This document shows, in pieces, positions 53,040 to 62,675 of a DNA stretch of 64,000 nucleotides (positions are counted from its first letter, which is position 1; each line of letters begins with the position of its first letter). Under the pieces are notes generated by a model. That model was not told where the DNA came from, made no database searches, and was given only the letters and a program-made list of their open reading frames with translations. This DNA is from Geobacteraceae bacterium (GTDB taxonomy: Bacteria > Desulfobacterota > Desulfuromonadia > Geobacterales > Pseudopelobacteraceae), in the NCBI GenBank assembly GCA_013336525.1, contig JAAXTM010000003.1, positions 305,553 through 369,552 on the forward strand. The letters run 5' to 3'. The translations under genes were made by a program, and so were the position numbers.

Positions 53040-54266
53040 TCAAAGACCGAAATCGTCAAAGAGAATGTTTTCCCGCTCCACTCCCAGGTTGTTGAGCATT
53101 TCAACGATAGCCCTCGTCATCATCGGGGGGCCGCACATGTAGTACTCGCAATCTTCCGGACTTCGGTGTCCTTGCAGATAGGCGGTGAAAAGATAGCTAT
53201 GGACAAATCCGGTCGCTCCGGACCAGTTGTCTTCCGGCTGCGGGTCGGACAGGACCAGATGCCAGGTAAAGTTGGGATGCTCACGGGCCAATGTGTCGAA
53301 ATCATCAACGTAAAATGCTTCACGCAGACTGCGGGCACCGTACCAGAACGAGATCTTGCGAGTTGAACCGAGGCGTCTCAATTGATCGAAAATATGGGAG
53401 CGCAACGGCGCCATACCGGCACCGCCACCGACAAAGATCATTTCGGCGTCGGTCTCCCTGGCGAAAAACTCTCCATAAGGGCCGGAAATAATCACCTGAT
53501 CGCCAGGCTTGAGATTGAAAATATAGGAAGACATCTGGCCGGGAGGCGCATCAGGAACGGTCGGCGGCGGCGGACTGACCCGCACGTTAAGCATGACGAT
53601 CCCCTTTTCTTCCGGGTAGTTCGCCATCGAATACGCACGCATGATCGGCTCTTTAACCTCGGAGCGGTATTTCCACAGGTCGAGACGGTCCCAGTCGGCG
53701 CGATAGATCTCATCAATATCCATCGACCGGTATTCCACGACATGCGGCGGCGCCTGAATCTGGATATAGCCGCCGGCGCGGAAATCTAGCTCTTCGTTTT
53801 GGGGAAGTTCCAGCACCAATTCCTTGATGAAGGTGGCACAGTTGTTGTTGGAGCGCACTCTGCAGTGCCATTGGCGAATGGAGAATATTTCCGCAGGGAG
53901 TTCCAGCTGCATATCCTGTTTGACATTGACCTGACAGGAAAGGCGGTACATTTCCTTCGCCATCCTCCGGTTGATGTGAGCCGTCTCAGTCGGCAGGATA
54001 TCGCCGCCGCCGGAGTGAATCTTTACCCGGCACTGGCCGCAGGTGCCCCCGCCGCCGCAGGCAGAGGGTATGAATATCTGCCTGTCTGCCAGCACCGTCA
54101 GTAATTTGCCGCCGGGATGCACGATCAGCCGCTTGTCCGGGTCATTGTTGATTTCCAGGGTAATGTCCCCCTTGGGAATCAATCGTGAACGGGCTATCAG
54201 GATCAGCACCACCAGAGCCATGATGATGGTGGTGAACATCGCTACGCCAAAAAATATCGCCGTCAT
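53040..54266 (-). CDS. nqrF: Na+-NQR subunit F (NADH:quinone oxidoreductase)
   Basis: A 408-residue protein: one N-terminal membrane helix, a [2Fe-2S] ferredoxin domain ([14 protein letters not shown], with the last Cys in RLSCQVN), then FAD- and NADH-binding domains (RAYSMANYP for [20 protein letters not shown] for [13 protein letters not shown] near the end). It is the electron entry of the complex, oxidising NADH. Last structural subunit gene, 37 bp after nqrE. GGAA precedes the ATG. Confidence 0.97.
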   Translation of the reverse strand: MTAIFFGVAMFTTIIMALVVLILIARSRLIPKGDITLEINNDPDKRLIVHPGGKLLTVLADRQIFIPSACGGGGTCGQCRVKIHSGGGDILPTETAHINRRMAKEMYRLSCQVNVKQDMQLELPAEIFSIRQWHCRVRSNNNCATFIKELVLELPQNEELDFRAGGYIQIQAPPHVVEYRSMDIDEIYRADWDRLDLWKYRSEVKEPIMRAYSMANYPEEKGIVMLNVRVSPPPPTVPDAPPGQMSSYIFNLKPGDQVIISGPYGEFFARETDAEMIFVGGGAGMAPLRSHIFDQLRRLGSTRKISFWYGARSLREAFYVDDFDTLAREHPNFTWHLVLSDPQPEDNWSGATGFVHSYLFTAYLQGHRSPEDCEYYMCGPPMMTRAIVEMLNNLGVERENILFDDFGL

Positions 54267-54303
54267 GATTTACACATTCCGTTATTCATCGCTGCGCACC
54301 TCT

Positions 54304-54912
54304 TCATAACCTGATCCCGGAGAAAGACATGAAGGCCAGTGACATCAATCCCACAATCATGAAGGTGATGCCCAATCCTTTCAGCCCGTCAGGTACGTCG
54401 CTGTATTTCAATTTTTCCCGGATACCGGCAAGGAGGACGATGGCCAGTGCCCAGCCAAAGCCGCTCCCCAGGCCAAAGACAGCGCTTTCGCCGAATGTAT
54501 AGTCACGCTCCACCATAAAGAGTGTGCCCCCCAGGATTGCGCAGTTGACCGTAATCAGCGGCAGAAAAATGCCGAGGGCGTTGTAAAGCGCCGGGAAAAA
54601 GCGGTCGAGGATCATCTCCAGGATCTGCACAATGGCGGCAATCACGCCGATATAGCAGATCAGTCCGATGAAGGTCAGATCGAGATCGCCGAAACCGAGC
54701 CAGGAGAGTGCGCCGGCTTTGAGAATGTGCTGATAGATCAGGTTGTTGGCCGGAACGGTAAGGGTCTGGACAACTACAACCGCGATGCCGAGGCCCATGG
54801 CGGTTTCAAGCTTTTTGGAGACCGCCAGCAGCGTGCACATGCCGAGAAAAAAAGACAGCCCCATATTTTCTAAAAATACGGCCTTTACAAACAGGCTTAG
54901 ATAATGTTCCAC
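54304..54912 (-). CDS. nqrE: Na+-NQR subunit E
   Basis: A 202-residue integral membrane protein with six helices, first of the inverted NqrD/E pair ([32 protein letters not shown]). The Cys in FFLGMC and in VNCAILG coordinate the iron centre with NqrD. It starts at GTG 54912 with GGAGGGG upstream. It is the third-last gene of the structural set and is transcribed from nqrA. NqrD and NqrE share the fold and sit antiparallel in the membrane. Confidence 0.96.
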   Translation of the reverse strand: MEHYLSLFVKAVFLENMGLSFFLGMCTLLAVSKKLETAMGLGIAVVVVQTLTVPANNLIYQHILKAGALSWLGFGDLDLTFIGLICYIGVIAAIVQILEMILDRFFPALYNALGIFLPLITVNCAILGGTLFMVERDYTFGESAVFGLGSGFGWALAIVLLAGIREKLKYSDVPDGLKGLGITFMIVGLMSLAFMSFSGIRL

Positions 54913-54915
54913 GGC

Positions 54916-55539
54916 TTACCCCTCCTTTTCTGCCTGGCTAGGTTTCCAGGTACGCAGCGCCCAGATTATCAGGCCGATCAGGAAAAAGGCGCTGGGCGGC
55001 AGCAGCAGCAGGCCGTTCGGGACATACCACCCCCCGTCACTGACCAGCGACAACAAGGTGATGCCGAACAGCTTGCCGGCGCCGAACAGCTCACGAAAAA
55101 AGCCCACAATAAAGAGAACCAGGCTGTAGCCCAGGCCGTTGCCGATTCCATCGAGAAAACTCAGGATGGGAGGATTTTTCATGGCAAAGGCTTCCGCTCT
55201 GCCCATGACGATGCAGTTGGTGATAATCAGGCCGACAAAAACCGAGAGCTGTTTGCTGATTGAAAATGCATATGCCTTGAGAAACTGATCGACGATAATA
55301 ACGAGGGTCGCGATGATGGTCATTTGCACGATAATGCGGATACTGCCCGGAATCTGACGGCGTATAAGGCTGATGGAAAAGCTGGAAAAAGCCGTGACGA
55401 GGGAGACCGCCAGAGCCATGACCGTAACGGTCTCAAGCTTTGAAGTAACTGCCAGGGCGGAGCAGATACCAAGAATCTGCATGGCAATGGGGTTCTTGTG
55501 AAAAAGCGGATCCAGCAGGACTTCTCTCGGCGTACTCAT
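54916..55539 (-). CDS. nqrD: Na+-NQR subunit D
   Basis: A 207-residue membrane protein with six helices; [20 protein letters not shown] near the N-terminus and [19 protein letters not shown] hold the conserved Cys of the Fe site shared with NqrE. It overlaps the nqrC end by 4 bp and stops 3 bp before nqrE, so the two subunits are co-translated. Length and order match the Vibrio complex. Confidence 0.96.
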   Translation of the reverse strand: MSTPREVLLDPLFHKNPIAMQILGICSALAVTSKLETVTVMALAVSLVTAFSSFSISLIRRQIPGSIRIIVQMTIIATLVIIVDQFLKAYAFSISKQLSVFVGLIITNCIVMGRAEAFAMKNPPILSFLDGIGNGLGYSLVLFIVGFFRELFGAGKLFGITLLSLVSDGGWYVPNGLLLLPPSAFFLIGLIIWALRTWKPSQAEKEG

Positions 55540-56306
55540 GGTGCGACCTCCCCGGATTTACGCAGGTTATGCAGAAACGGCTGGTAGCCGTTTTCACCCA
55601 GCCAGTAGCTGAGCAGGTTGCTGACCCCCCTCGCGGTCAGGGTTGCGCCGGAAATTCCGTCAATCTTGTGCCTGGCGTCAGGAGTTTTGGCATCCACGGC
55701 CCCCTTGACAACCTCAATGCGCAGATTCCCGGCCTGGTCGTACACCAATTTGCCCGGCCATTTGCCACGCCAGGCAGGGTTGTCAATCTCGCCGCCAAGG
55801 CCCGGGGTTTCCCCATGCTCATAAAAACCGAAACCGCTGACCGTTGACAAATCGGGGCCAAGGGCGATGAATCCGTACATGGTTGACCAGAGCCCCTTGC
55901 CGTAAACCGGCAGGATGATCTGCTGCAGGCGTCCCTTCTCTGTCACCAGATAGGCCTCCACAAAGCGTGAACGGCTCTGGATGCCGGCGCTGTCCTTGTC
56001 TGCAGGAATGCTGTAACGGCCCATGCCACTCTTTTCAACGGCATTGACATCGGATATCGAGGGATCGGTAAACCGCCCCTTTTCAAGGTCAATAATACGA
56101 GTCTGGACCTTTTTGAACTGCTCTTCCACGGATGTGCCCGGTTCGTACAGGTTGGCTATCTGCAGGATGTTGCGCCTTTTTTCGCTCTTTTTGTTGCTTT
56201 CCTGCCTATCATTCAACCCCACCGCAGCAACAGATACGAGGACCGAACAGACCAGGCAGAGGCAGAAGGCGACGCCCAGCAGCCTGAGGGTGCTATCTTT
56301 GGACAT
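55536..56306 (-). CDS. nqrC: Na+-NQR subunit C
   Basis: A 256-residue protein with one N-terminal membrane helix and a periplasmic FMN-binding domain. The covalent FMN site is the Thr of [14 protein letters not shown] (about residue 225), which ApbE would modify. Other family parts: [15 protein letters not shown] and [18 protein letters not shown]. It overlaps nqrB by 14 bp and nqrD by 4 bp. FMN here passes electrons from NqrF to NqrB. Confidence 0.96.
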   Translation of the reverse strand: MSKDSTLRLLGVAFCLCLVCSVLVSVAAVGLNDRQESNKKSEKRRNILQIANLYEPGTSVEEQFKKVQTRIIDLEKGRFTDPSISDVNAVEKSGMGRYSIPADKDSAGIQSRSRFVEAYLVTEKGRLQQIILPVYGKGLWSTMYGFIALGPDLSTVSGFGFYEHGETPGLGGEIDNPAWRGKWPGKLVYDQAGNLRIEVVKGAVDAKTPDARHKIDGISGATLTARGVSNLLSYWLGENGYQPFLHNLRKSGEVAP

Positions 56307-57504
56307 GGCGCAGCCCCCTTTTCCTGATATGCAGTTTCAGGATTATCAGGTCGATCAGCGGCGCGCAGACGTTGCCGAAGAGAATAGCGAGCATCATCCC
56401 CTCGGGGAACGCCGGGTTGACGACCCGGATCAGGATGCAGATGGAGCCGATTAACAGGCCGTAGATCCATTGCCCTTCCGGCGTCATCGAGCCGGAAACC
56501 GGATCGGTAGCCATAAAAACGGTGCCGAAAGCAAATCCTCCCAGTACCAGGTGCCAGTAAAATGGGATGGCAAACATCGGATTGGTGGCGCTGCCGGTGA
56601 GGTTGAAAAGTGTCGCTGTCAGGGCTGCGCCGACAGCCACCGACAGCATGATCCGCCAGGAGCCGATGCCGGTGGCGACAAGCACAACCGCGCCGATCAG
56701 GCAGGCCAGGGTGGATGTCTCACCCAGGGAGCCGGGGATGGTTCCCCAAAAGGCATTCATCCAGGTTATTGTACCGGTGACCGCCTCCAATCCCCCTTCC
56801 GCAGCGCGGCCCAGCGCCGTGGCGCCGCTGTATCCGTCAACAGCGGTCCAGACCTGTTCCCCTGACATCTGCGCCGGGTAGGCAAAAAAGAGAAAGGCCC
56901 GACCGGTCAGAGCCGGATTGAGAAAGTTTTTACCGGTGCCGCCGAAGATCTCCTTGCCGATCACCACACCGAAACTTATGCCGAGGGCGACCTGCCACAA
57001 TGGAATTGTCGGGGGACAGATCAGCGGAAAAAGCGAGCCGGTGACGAGAAACCCCTCGTTCAGTTCGTGTTTGCGCACGATGCAGAACAGTGCCTCCCAG
57101 AAACCGCCGACGATATTTGCCACCAGATAAACAGGCACGAACCAGACCGCGCCCATCAGCATGTTGTCACTGAAGCTGGCAGGGTTGCCGCTATAGCCCA
57201 TAGCCTCCAGAAGCACCCCCCGCCACCCTTCCGGAGAGAGACCGGCACTCTGCATGACGCTGTTGGCTTGCAGGCCGGTGTTCCAGAAAGCCATGAAGAA
57301 ACAGGGAATAAGCGCAATCACCACCGTGATCATCACCCGTTTAAGATCAATGGCATCCCGCACATGGGGGGCGGCTGCCGTAACGGTTCCGGGCGTAAAA
57401 AGAAAGCTGTCCAGTGCTTCGTACAGCGGATACAGCCGGGCATATTTCCCGCCGGGACGTACATGGTGATGGATGCCGTCGAGGAAAGAACGTAACATTT
57501 TCAT
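56293..57504 (-). CDS. nqrB: Na+-NQR subunit B
   Basis: A 403-residue membrane protein with about ten helices, the core Na+ pump. The covalent FMN site is the Thr of [16 protein letters not shown] (about residue 228). Other family parts: [17 protein letters not shown] and [15 protein letters not shown]. The ATG at 57504 has GAGGAGGGG upstream and overlaps nqrA by 4 bp; the longer frame to 57585 lies inside nqrA. Quinone reduction is thought to happen on this subunit with riboflavin bound. Confidence 0.96.
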   Translation of the reverse strand: MKMLRSFLDGIHHHVRPGGKYARLYPLYEALDSFLFTPGTVTAAAPHVRDAIDLKRVMITVVIALIPCFFMAFWNTGLQANSVMQSAGLSPEGWRGVLLEAMGYSGNPASFSDNMLMGAVWFVPVYLVANIVGGFWEALFCIVRKHELNEGFLVTGSLFPLICPPTIPLWQVALGISFGVVIGKEIFGGTGKNFLNPALTGRAFLFFAYPAQMSGEQVWTAVDGYSGATALGRAAEGGLEAVTGTITWMNAFWGTIPGSLGETSTLACLIGAVVLVATGIGSWRIMLSVAVGAALTATLFNLTGSATNPMFAIPFYWHLVLGGFAFGTVFMATDPVSGSMTPEGQWIYGLLIGSICILIRVVNPAFPEGMMLAILFGNVCAPLIDLIILKLHIRKRGLRHVQR

Positions 57505-58862
57505 ATCCCCTCCTCCTCGATTCTGTTCAGAACTTGACGCAGGTGATAACCATAATCGATCTTGCCGGGGCAGACATAGCTGCACAAGGCGAGATCCTCT
57601 TCATCCAGTTCGAGGCAGCCAAGTTTCTGCGCCATTTCGACATCCCCTGCCAACAGGGAACGCAGCAGCCAGGTGATCTTCAAATCAAGCGGCATGACCT
57701 TTTCATAGGCGCCGATCGGGACCATGGCGCGCAGGCTGCCATGGGTGCTGGTGGAAAACGGTAATTTTCGGCCTGGAAGCAAAGTGGCTGCAAAGACCGG
57801 CTTGACGGAGTGCTTGCTGAAACCGGGCATCAGCCAGTCCAGAAGCTTTCGCTGCCTCTCTTCCGTCAGCACGGAAACCTGGGTGTGATAGCGCCCGAGG
57901 TAGGCGTTGTCGCCGACAGCTTCGTGGCCGGAGAGAACAGAGCCGGAAACGGTGCGGTTTTCGCCGGCGCGGAGTTCTCCCTTCGTCAGATCATCAATGG
58001 ATGCCCCGAGACGGGTGCGCAGCAGACGGGGATGCTTTACCTGAGACCCTCCCAGTGCCACAATCCGTTCGGTCATGATCCTCCCGGTCAGGAATAGCGC
58101 CCCGATGGCAATCACATCCTGATACCCCAGATGCCAGGCCTGATGCTGGATGTCGGCCTGGTGAAGAAAATGGATGTGGGTGCCGGGCAGTCCGGCGGGA
58201 TGGCATCCGGAAAATGCGGCACTGGTAACACCTGCAATGGTGGGGATTTCCGCTCCGGAAGCGTGGCAGAGGTACAGGTTGTGAGAGGTTAACGAGCGGA
58301 GCGCCTGAAGGCCGGCCAGAAAGAAATCCTGGCGATCTGCAATGATCTGCGCCGGGTCTGCTGACAGCGGATCGGTGGCGATAGCGGTTACGAAGATAGC
58401 ATCCGGCCTGCTGCCGGGAACGGGAACCTTGCTGAAGGGGCGGGTGCGCAGGGCCGTCCAGAGACCGGACTCAAGGAGCCGCTCTTCTACCGCTGCACCG
58501 GACAGCCCGGCAATATCTCCTGTTTCTATAGCCGGAAAAGAGACCGCTTCATCCCCCGCCAGTTCAATTACCAGAGAGGTAAAGAGGCGCCGTTCACCGC
58601 GGTTGATTGACGCTATCCTGCCGCAGGCGGGTGCAGTAAAGCGTATTTCAGGGTTTTTTTTGTCAACAAACAGGGGTTGGCCAAGTTTGACGAGATCACC
58701 TTCCTGAACAAGCATCGAAGGCTTCATGCCGATGTAATCCCGCCCCAGCAGTGCCACATGGGTGACAGACGCTGCGGTGTCTATACGGATATCCGGTATT
58801 CCGCTCAGGGGAAGATCAAGACCCTTGATTATTCTCACTATGTTTGTTTGAGAAAGTGCCAT
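57501..58862 (-). CDS. nqrA: Na+-NQR subunit A
   Basis: A 453-residue peripheral subunit, first of the operon. It has the NqrA N-terminal barrel ([40 protein letters not shown]), the Rossmann-like middle, and the C-terminal SLBB-like part ([15 protein letters not shown] is in the middle; [17 protein letters not shown] near the end). It helps bind quinone on the cytoplasmic side. The region upstream (58863-59281) holds no gene and should carry the operon promoter. No regulator gene is beside it. Confidence 0.96.
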   Translation of the reverse strand: MALSQTNIVRIIKGLDLPLSGIPDIRIDTAASVTHVALLGRDYIGMKPSMLVQEGDLVKLGQPLFVDKKNPEIRFTAPACGRIASINRGERRLFTSLVIELAGDEAVSFPAIETGDIAGLSGAAVEERLLESGLWTALRTRPFSKVPVPGSRPDAIFVTAIATDPLSADPAQIIADRQDFFLAGLQALRSLTSHNLYLCHASGAEIPTIAGVTSAAFSGCHPAGLPGTHIHFLHQADIQHQAWHLGYQDVIAIGALFLTGRIMTERIVALGGSQVKHPRLLRTRLGASIDDLTKGELRAGENRTVSGSVLSGHEAVGDNAYLGRYHTQVSVLTEERQRKLLDWLMPGFSKHSVKPVFAATLLPGRKLPFSTSTHGSLRAMVPIGAYEKVMPLDLKITWLLRSLLAGDVEMAQKLGCLELDEEDLALCSYVCPGKIDYGYHLRQVLNRIEEEGI

Positions 58863-59007
58863 TCACTCCCCTTTCGGATATTGAAATTCGGTTTCACGAT
58901 TACTACTTCCGAAAACACTTAACATTTTATCATGCAAAATAGACATTGTCCGATAAATACAGCCTCAGAGAATAATTAACATTAAAAAAGCTGTTATCCG
59001 CAGATTA

Positions 59008-59072
59008 ACGCAGCCAGAAGTAGGCGCTTCTAAGCGATATACGCAGCCAAAAGTAGGCGCTTCTAAGCGATA
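59008..59072. repeat. Tandem pair of a 33-bp unit
   Basis: ACGCAGCCAGAAGTAGGCGC… and ACGCAGCCAAAAGTAGGCGC… repeat over 32-33 bases with one or two changes, each unit containing a short dyad (TAGGCGCTTCTAAGCG). The pair lies inside a 16-bp inverted repeat (58998-59013 and 59154-59169). Confidence 0.75.
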
Positions 59073-59218
59073 AATCAAAGGCTTGAAGCAAATACTGGTT
59101 TAACCAAAAAGGAGATCCTGTTTTTTAACTAACTATTGGTTTTATCTGCGTTAATCTGCGGTATCTGCGGACCAAAAGCCGTTTATAGGTTTAAACCTTC
59201 CAGAATCCTCTCTTCAAA

Positions 59219-59250
59219 CATAAATCGGGAGTAATCCTCCCGATTTATCT
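59219..59250 (-). terminator. Hairpin after the first NhaD gene
   Basis: ATAAATCGGGAG and CTCCCGATTTAT pair perfectly over 12 bp with a five-base loop, 33 bp past the NhaD stop. A/T at the base gives a short T-tract on both strands. Confidence 0.7.
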
Positions 59251-59281
59251 GATAAAGTCCGCCGTTTTCCAGGCTATAAAC

Positions 59282-60691
59282 TCAATGAAAATATTTCCCG
59301 TTGAGCAGAAGGTGTGCGGTTATACTGGCAGCGTACCCCAGGGCAATGGCCCAGGTCCACCTGAGGTGAGCACCAAAGGTGTAAACTCCCCGGGCCGAGC
59401 CCATCAGGGCAACACCGGCAGCCGAACCGATCGAAAGCAGACTTCCACCTACACCGGCGGTCAAGGTTACCAGCAGCCACTGGCCGTGCGACATCATCGG
59501 GTCCATGGTCAATACGGCAAACATGACCGGAATATTGTCGATGATTGCCGAAAGGATACCGACCAGCACGTTGGCGGTCGTGTGCCCCAGGCCATCGTAC
59601 ATAAAAGACGATACTCCGGCAAGATAGCCAAACTGCCCCAAGCCGCCCACGCAGAGAATTACCCCGTAAAAGAACAACAGCGTATCCCATTCAGCCTTGG
59701 CAATCTTGCGAAACAGGTCGAAGGTGACATGACTATGTCCTGTGACGTCCAGCGGATTGTCTCCGCTCAACAGGCGACCTTCAGCCATCTTCAGGTAGTA
59801 TGAAAAGAAGGAGAGATACCCAAGGCCGAGCATCATTCCAACCGCCGGCGGCAGATGCAGAAAGTTGTGGAATGAAACTGCGGTGATGATCGTCAGCAAA
59901 AACAGCGCCATGATACGGCGAGCTCCGAGCTTCATGGAAACAGCTGCATCACCCGCTGCAGGCCGTTCTTTTGAAACGGTGAGGCTCATGCAGACAGCAG
60001 GAATAATCCAGTTGATAACCGATGGGATGAAGATGGCAAAAAACTCAAAGAAGCTTACCTTTCCTTTCTGCCAGACCATCAGGGTCGTTATATCTCCAAA
60101 TGGTGAGAAAGCGCCGCCGGCGTTAGCGGCAACCACGATGTTTATGCAGGCAACCACCACAAATTTTTTGTTTGTGCCACCAACCGCCATAGCGACCGCT
60201 CCCATAAGCAGGGCGGTGGTCAGGTTGTCCGCTATCGGCGAGATGACGAAGGCCAGCAGGCCGGTCATCCAGAAAACCGTGCGCAGGGTGAACCCCTTGT
60301 TAACCATCCAGGAACGCAGGGTGCTGAACACGTTACGTTCCTCAAGGGCATTGATATAGGTCATGGCCGCGAGCAGAAACAGGAACAGCTCGGCATATTC
60401 GGTCAGGTTGCCAAGGATGGCGGCGTGGGCATGATCCGGTTTGCCGAGCGCCTGATAAGAAAGTGCCACCAGGATCCAGATAATACCTGCGGCAACAATC
60501 ACCGGCTTGCTTTTGCGCAGGTGGAGCTTCTCCTCCACAATCACCACGGCGTACGCCACCACAAAAAGGATCAAGGCGAAAATCCCCATGCCGGTGCGGG
60601 TCAGGTCTACAATCTCTCCGCCACCGCCCGATGCCAAAACTGTTTGAGCTGTACAGAGAGCTGCCATCGTCATCAAGAATATTTTAAACAT
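59282..60691 (-). CDS. nhaD: NhaD-type Na+/H+ antiporter (first copy)
   Basis: A 469-residue membrane protein with about 12 helices and a signal-like start (MFKIFLMTMAALCTAQTVLA). Family sequences include NLTEYAELFLFLLAAMTYIN, PIADNLTTALLMGAVAMAVG and NAGGAFSPFGDITTLMVW, plus a second mirror set (LSAIIDNIPVMFAVLTMD) with Asp-Asn-x-P. NhaD expels Na+ and Li+ at alkaline pH. AAGGA precedes the ATG at 60691. It lies between the nqr operon and a second NhaD, on the same strand. Confidence 0.93.
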   Translation of the reverse strand: MFKIFLMTMAALCTAQTVLASGGGGEIVDLTRTGMGIFALILFVVAYAVVIVEEKLHLRKSKPVIVAAGIIWILVALSYQALGKPDHAHAAILGNLTEYAELFLFLLAAMTYINALEERNVFSTLRSWMVNKGFTLRTVFWMTGLLAFVISPIADNLTTALLMGAVAMAVGGTNKKFVVVACINIVVAANAGGAFSPFGDITTLMVWQKGKVSFFEFFAIFIPSVINWIIPAVCMSLTVSKERPAAGDAAVSMKLGARRIMALFLLTIITAVSFHNFLHLPPAVGMMLGLGYLSFFSYYLKMAEGRLLSGDNPLDVTGHSHVTFDLFRKIAKAEWDTLLFFYGVILCVGGLGQFGYLAGVSSFMYDGLGHTTANVLVGILSAIIDNIPVMFAVLTMDPMMSHGQWLLVTLTAGVGGSLLSIGSAAGVALMGSARGVYTFGAHLRWTWAIALGYAASITAHLLLNGKYFH

Positions 60692-60712
60692 GTATTTTCC
60701 TTTTAATATCAA

Positions 60713-61264
60713 ATAGATCCGATATTTTTATGCTGGTTGAAGTTGTCATGTACAGTTCAGTTTAAAAACACGTGTTCAGGCGTAGCCTGCCGTGTATAAG
60801 AGTCGGATAGACACTACAGATAATGCATTATGAACTGACAGATGTACGTTTTTAGATGTAGTTAACTAATGGTGAAAGTGCTGAGAAAAACCGGGGTAGG
60901 GGGGGCGCGTGATGCAACGGGAAGAGAAAAAAGCTCAATAACAGGTACAACCGGAACAGAAGAGATAAAGCAGATGGCAGGTGATGAGGTGTTATTCTTT
61001 GTTTTTGATAAAGAGGGACTACGTATAACGGCGACAGGTGAAGCCTTTGTGCTCTTCTGAATTGAAGTTGTTTCGCAGTCAGGTTTGAAATTGGGGATTT
61101 TATCCGTGGAAAAAGAGATGGCGGATAACAGCAGCAGGGTGATAACAAGCAGGTATGATAAATCCCTGCGCAGCAGATGACCGATAAGATTATAGTGTCC
61201 CGCTTGTGGCAGCGGGACACTATGACCAGAAATGTTGGTGTGAGGTGTAAGCATAGTTAAAAAC
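60713..61264. other. 552-bp region between the two NhaD genes
   Basis: It holds a promoter region for the first NhaD gene and one possible small gene on the minus strand (60862-61254). A plus-strand frame (60869-61060) overlaps it and has a poorer ribosome site. The duplicated GTGTCCCGCT/AGCGGGACAC dyad (61195-61220) is a strong inverted repeat and could terminate the second NhaD transcript or act as an operator. Confidence 0.4.
60862..61254 (-). CDS. Possible small membrane-anchored protein
   Basis: A 130-residue frame downstream of the second NhaD gene. It has one hydrophobic segment (LSYLLVITLLLLSAISFS, about 29-47) and a Ser/Thr/Pro-rich tail of low complexity. No domain is recognised. 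The start at 61254 has only a weak AGG upstream. The hydrophobic segment would be unusual by chance, but the tail composition is poor evidence of coding. Confidence 0.35.
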   Translation of the reverse strand: MLTPHTNISGHSVPLPQAGHYNLIGHLLRRDLSYLLVITLLLLSAISFSTDKIPNFKPDCETTSIQKSTKASPVAVIRSPSLSKTKNNTSSPAICFISSVPVVPVIELFSLPVASRAPPTPVFLSTFTIS

Positions 61265-62557
61265 CTAATGAAACATCCTGTACTGAACAATATAGACGGT
61301 AATTCCAGCAAAATAACCAATCAAAGCCAGTCCGCTGATCCGCTTGACATACCAGAAGAAGTGGATCTTCTCTAGCCCCATCGCCGCAACTCCCGCTGCC
61401 GAGCCGATGATGAGAATCGAGCCGCCGGTACCGGCGCAGTAGGCCATAAACTCCCACAGGAAACTGTCCGGCGGGTACTGGGCCAGGCTGTACATTCCCA
61501 TGGAGGCTGCCACCAGCGGTACGTTGTCCACTATGGCGCTGACCAGGCCGATAATGGTGACGATCACATCCTCACGCCCGACGGTGGCGGTTAACCATTT
61601 GGCAAGATTGGTCAAAATATGAGTGTGTTCAAGTGTTGCGACCGCCAGAAGGATGCCGATGAAGAAGACGATCGAACTCATGTCGATCTGTTTGAGAGCA
61701 CTCACCAGGGTCAGGTGTTCCTTGGCTTCGTCCTCTTTTTTGCTGTGGAGTAGTTCACCGGCCATCCAAAGGATACCGAGGCCGAACAGGATTCCCATGA
61801 ACGGCGGCAGATGGGTGACAGTCTTGAAAACCGGTACGGAAACCAGGATGCCAATCCCCATGGTAAACATGAAATTCTGCTCGAAGGGGGTGGTTTTGGC
61901 TCGGTGGCTGTAATTTTCATCTTCGATTTTAACCGGACTGACAACTTCCTGCCCCCTAAGGATATAGCTGGTGATGGCCAGCGGCACGATCATGTTGACC
62001 ATGGAAGCGATAAAAACTCCTTTCATGATTGCCAATGTGGTGATCTGGCCGCCGATCCAGAGCATGGTTGTGGTGACGTCGCCGATTGGTGTCCAGGCGC
62101 CACCGGCATTGGCGGAAATGACGATGATACCGGCAAAGAAGAGGCGGTCGTCATGCTTGTCGAGCAGTTTCTTCATCAGAGAAATCATGACGATGGTGGT
62201 GGTAAGGTTGTCGAGAATAGAGCTGAGGAAGAAGGTGACAAAGCCGACCATCCACATCAGCGTCGATAGTTTAGTGGTCTTGATGCGTGAAGTGACCACC
62301 TCGAAGCCGTTGTGGGCATCGACCACCTCGACGATCGTCATCGCGCCCATCAGGAAGAAGACAATCTGGGCGGTACCCATCAGTGATTCATTCAGTTGAT
62401 GTCCAACCAGAGTATGGTCACCGGTTGAAAGTGCGTAGATCGTCCAGAGCAGACCCGCGCCGATCAGGGCAGATGCTGATTTGTTGACCTTGAGCGGGTG
62501 CTCAAGCGCGATGGCGGCGTAGGCGATAACAAAGATGACAACGAGCATGGTCAACAT
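61265..62557 (-). CDS. nhaD: NhaD-type Na+/H+ antiporter (second copy)
   Basis: A 430-residue membrane protein with about 11-12 helices: NESLMGTAQIVFFLMGAMTI, SSILDNLTTTIVMISLMKKL, NAGGAWTPIGDVTTTMLW and VSAIVDNVPLVAASMGMYSL. It shares the paired DN-T/P and NAGGA-P-GD motifs with the first copy but differs widely elsewhere and lacks the signal-like start, so the two are old paralogues, perhaps with different pH or ion ranges. GAGG lies 13 bases before the start. It follows actP after a terminator. Confidence 0.93.
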   Translation of the reverse strand: MLTMLVVIFVIAYAAIALEHPLKVNKSASALIGAGLLWTIYALSTGDHTLVGHQLNESLMGTAQIVFFLMGAMTIVEVVDAHNGFEVVTSRIKTTKLSTLMWMVGFVTFFLSSILDNLTTTIVMISLMKKLLDKHDDRLFFAGIIVISANAGGAWTPIGDVTTTMLWIGGQITTLAIMKGVFIASMVNMIVPLAITSYILRGQEVVSPVKIEDENYSHRAKTTPFEQNFMFTMGIGILVSVPVFKTVTHLPPFMGILFGLGILWMAGELLHSKKEDEAKEHLTLVSALKQIDMSSIVFFIGILLAVATLEHTHILTNLAKWLTATVGREDVIVTIIGLVSAIVDNVPLVAASMGMYSLAQYPPDSFLWEFMAYCAGTGGSILIIGSAAGVAAMGLEKIHFFWYVKRISGLALIGYFAGITVYIVQYRMFH

Positions 62558-62601
62558 CAGGGGGAACCTCGAAATTATGTATATTTTGAATATCTCGACA
62601 T

Positions 62602-62630
62602 AAAAAAGGGGGATGGCCTAAGCCATCCCC
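62602..62630 (-). terminator. Rho-independent terminator after actP
   Basis: On the minus strand GGGGATGGC-ttag-GCCATCCCC followed by CTTTTTT: a perfect 9-bp stem with a T-run, 46 bp past the actP stop. Confidence 0.93.
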
Positions 62631-62675
62631 ACTATACACACAATTAACTGTAATTCAAAACATCATTCAACTTAA

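Larger units (their letters stand above)
58863..59281. other. 419-bp intergenic region upstream of nqrA with short repeats
   Basis: It contains an A/T-rich stretch directly upstream of nqrA (probable promoter region), two tandem copies of a 33-bp unit (ACGCAGCCAGAAGTAGGCGC…), a flanking inverted pair (CCGCAGATTAACGCAG at 58998 and CTGCGTTAATCTGCGG at 59154) and the terminator of the NhaD gene (59219-59250). No open frame is convincing. Confidence 0.6.

Noticed and set aside
60869..61060. 63-residue plus-strand frame between the NhaD genes
   Set aside because: Weak ribosome site and overlap with a minus-strand frame that has a hydrophobic segment; neither is well supported and this one less so.
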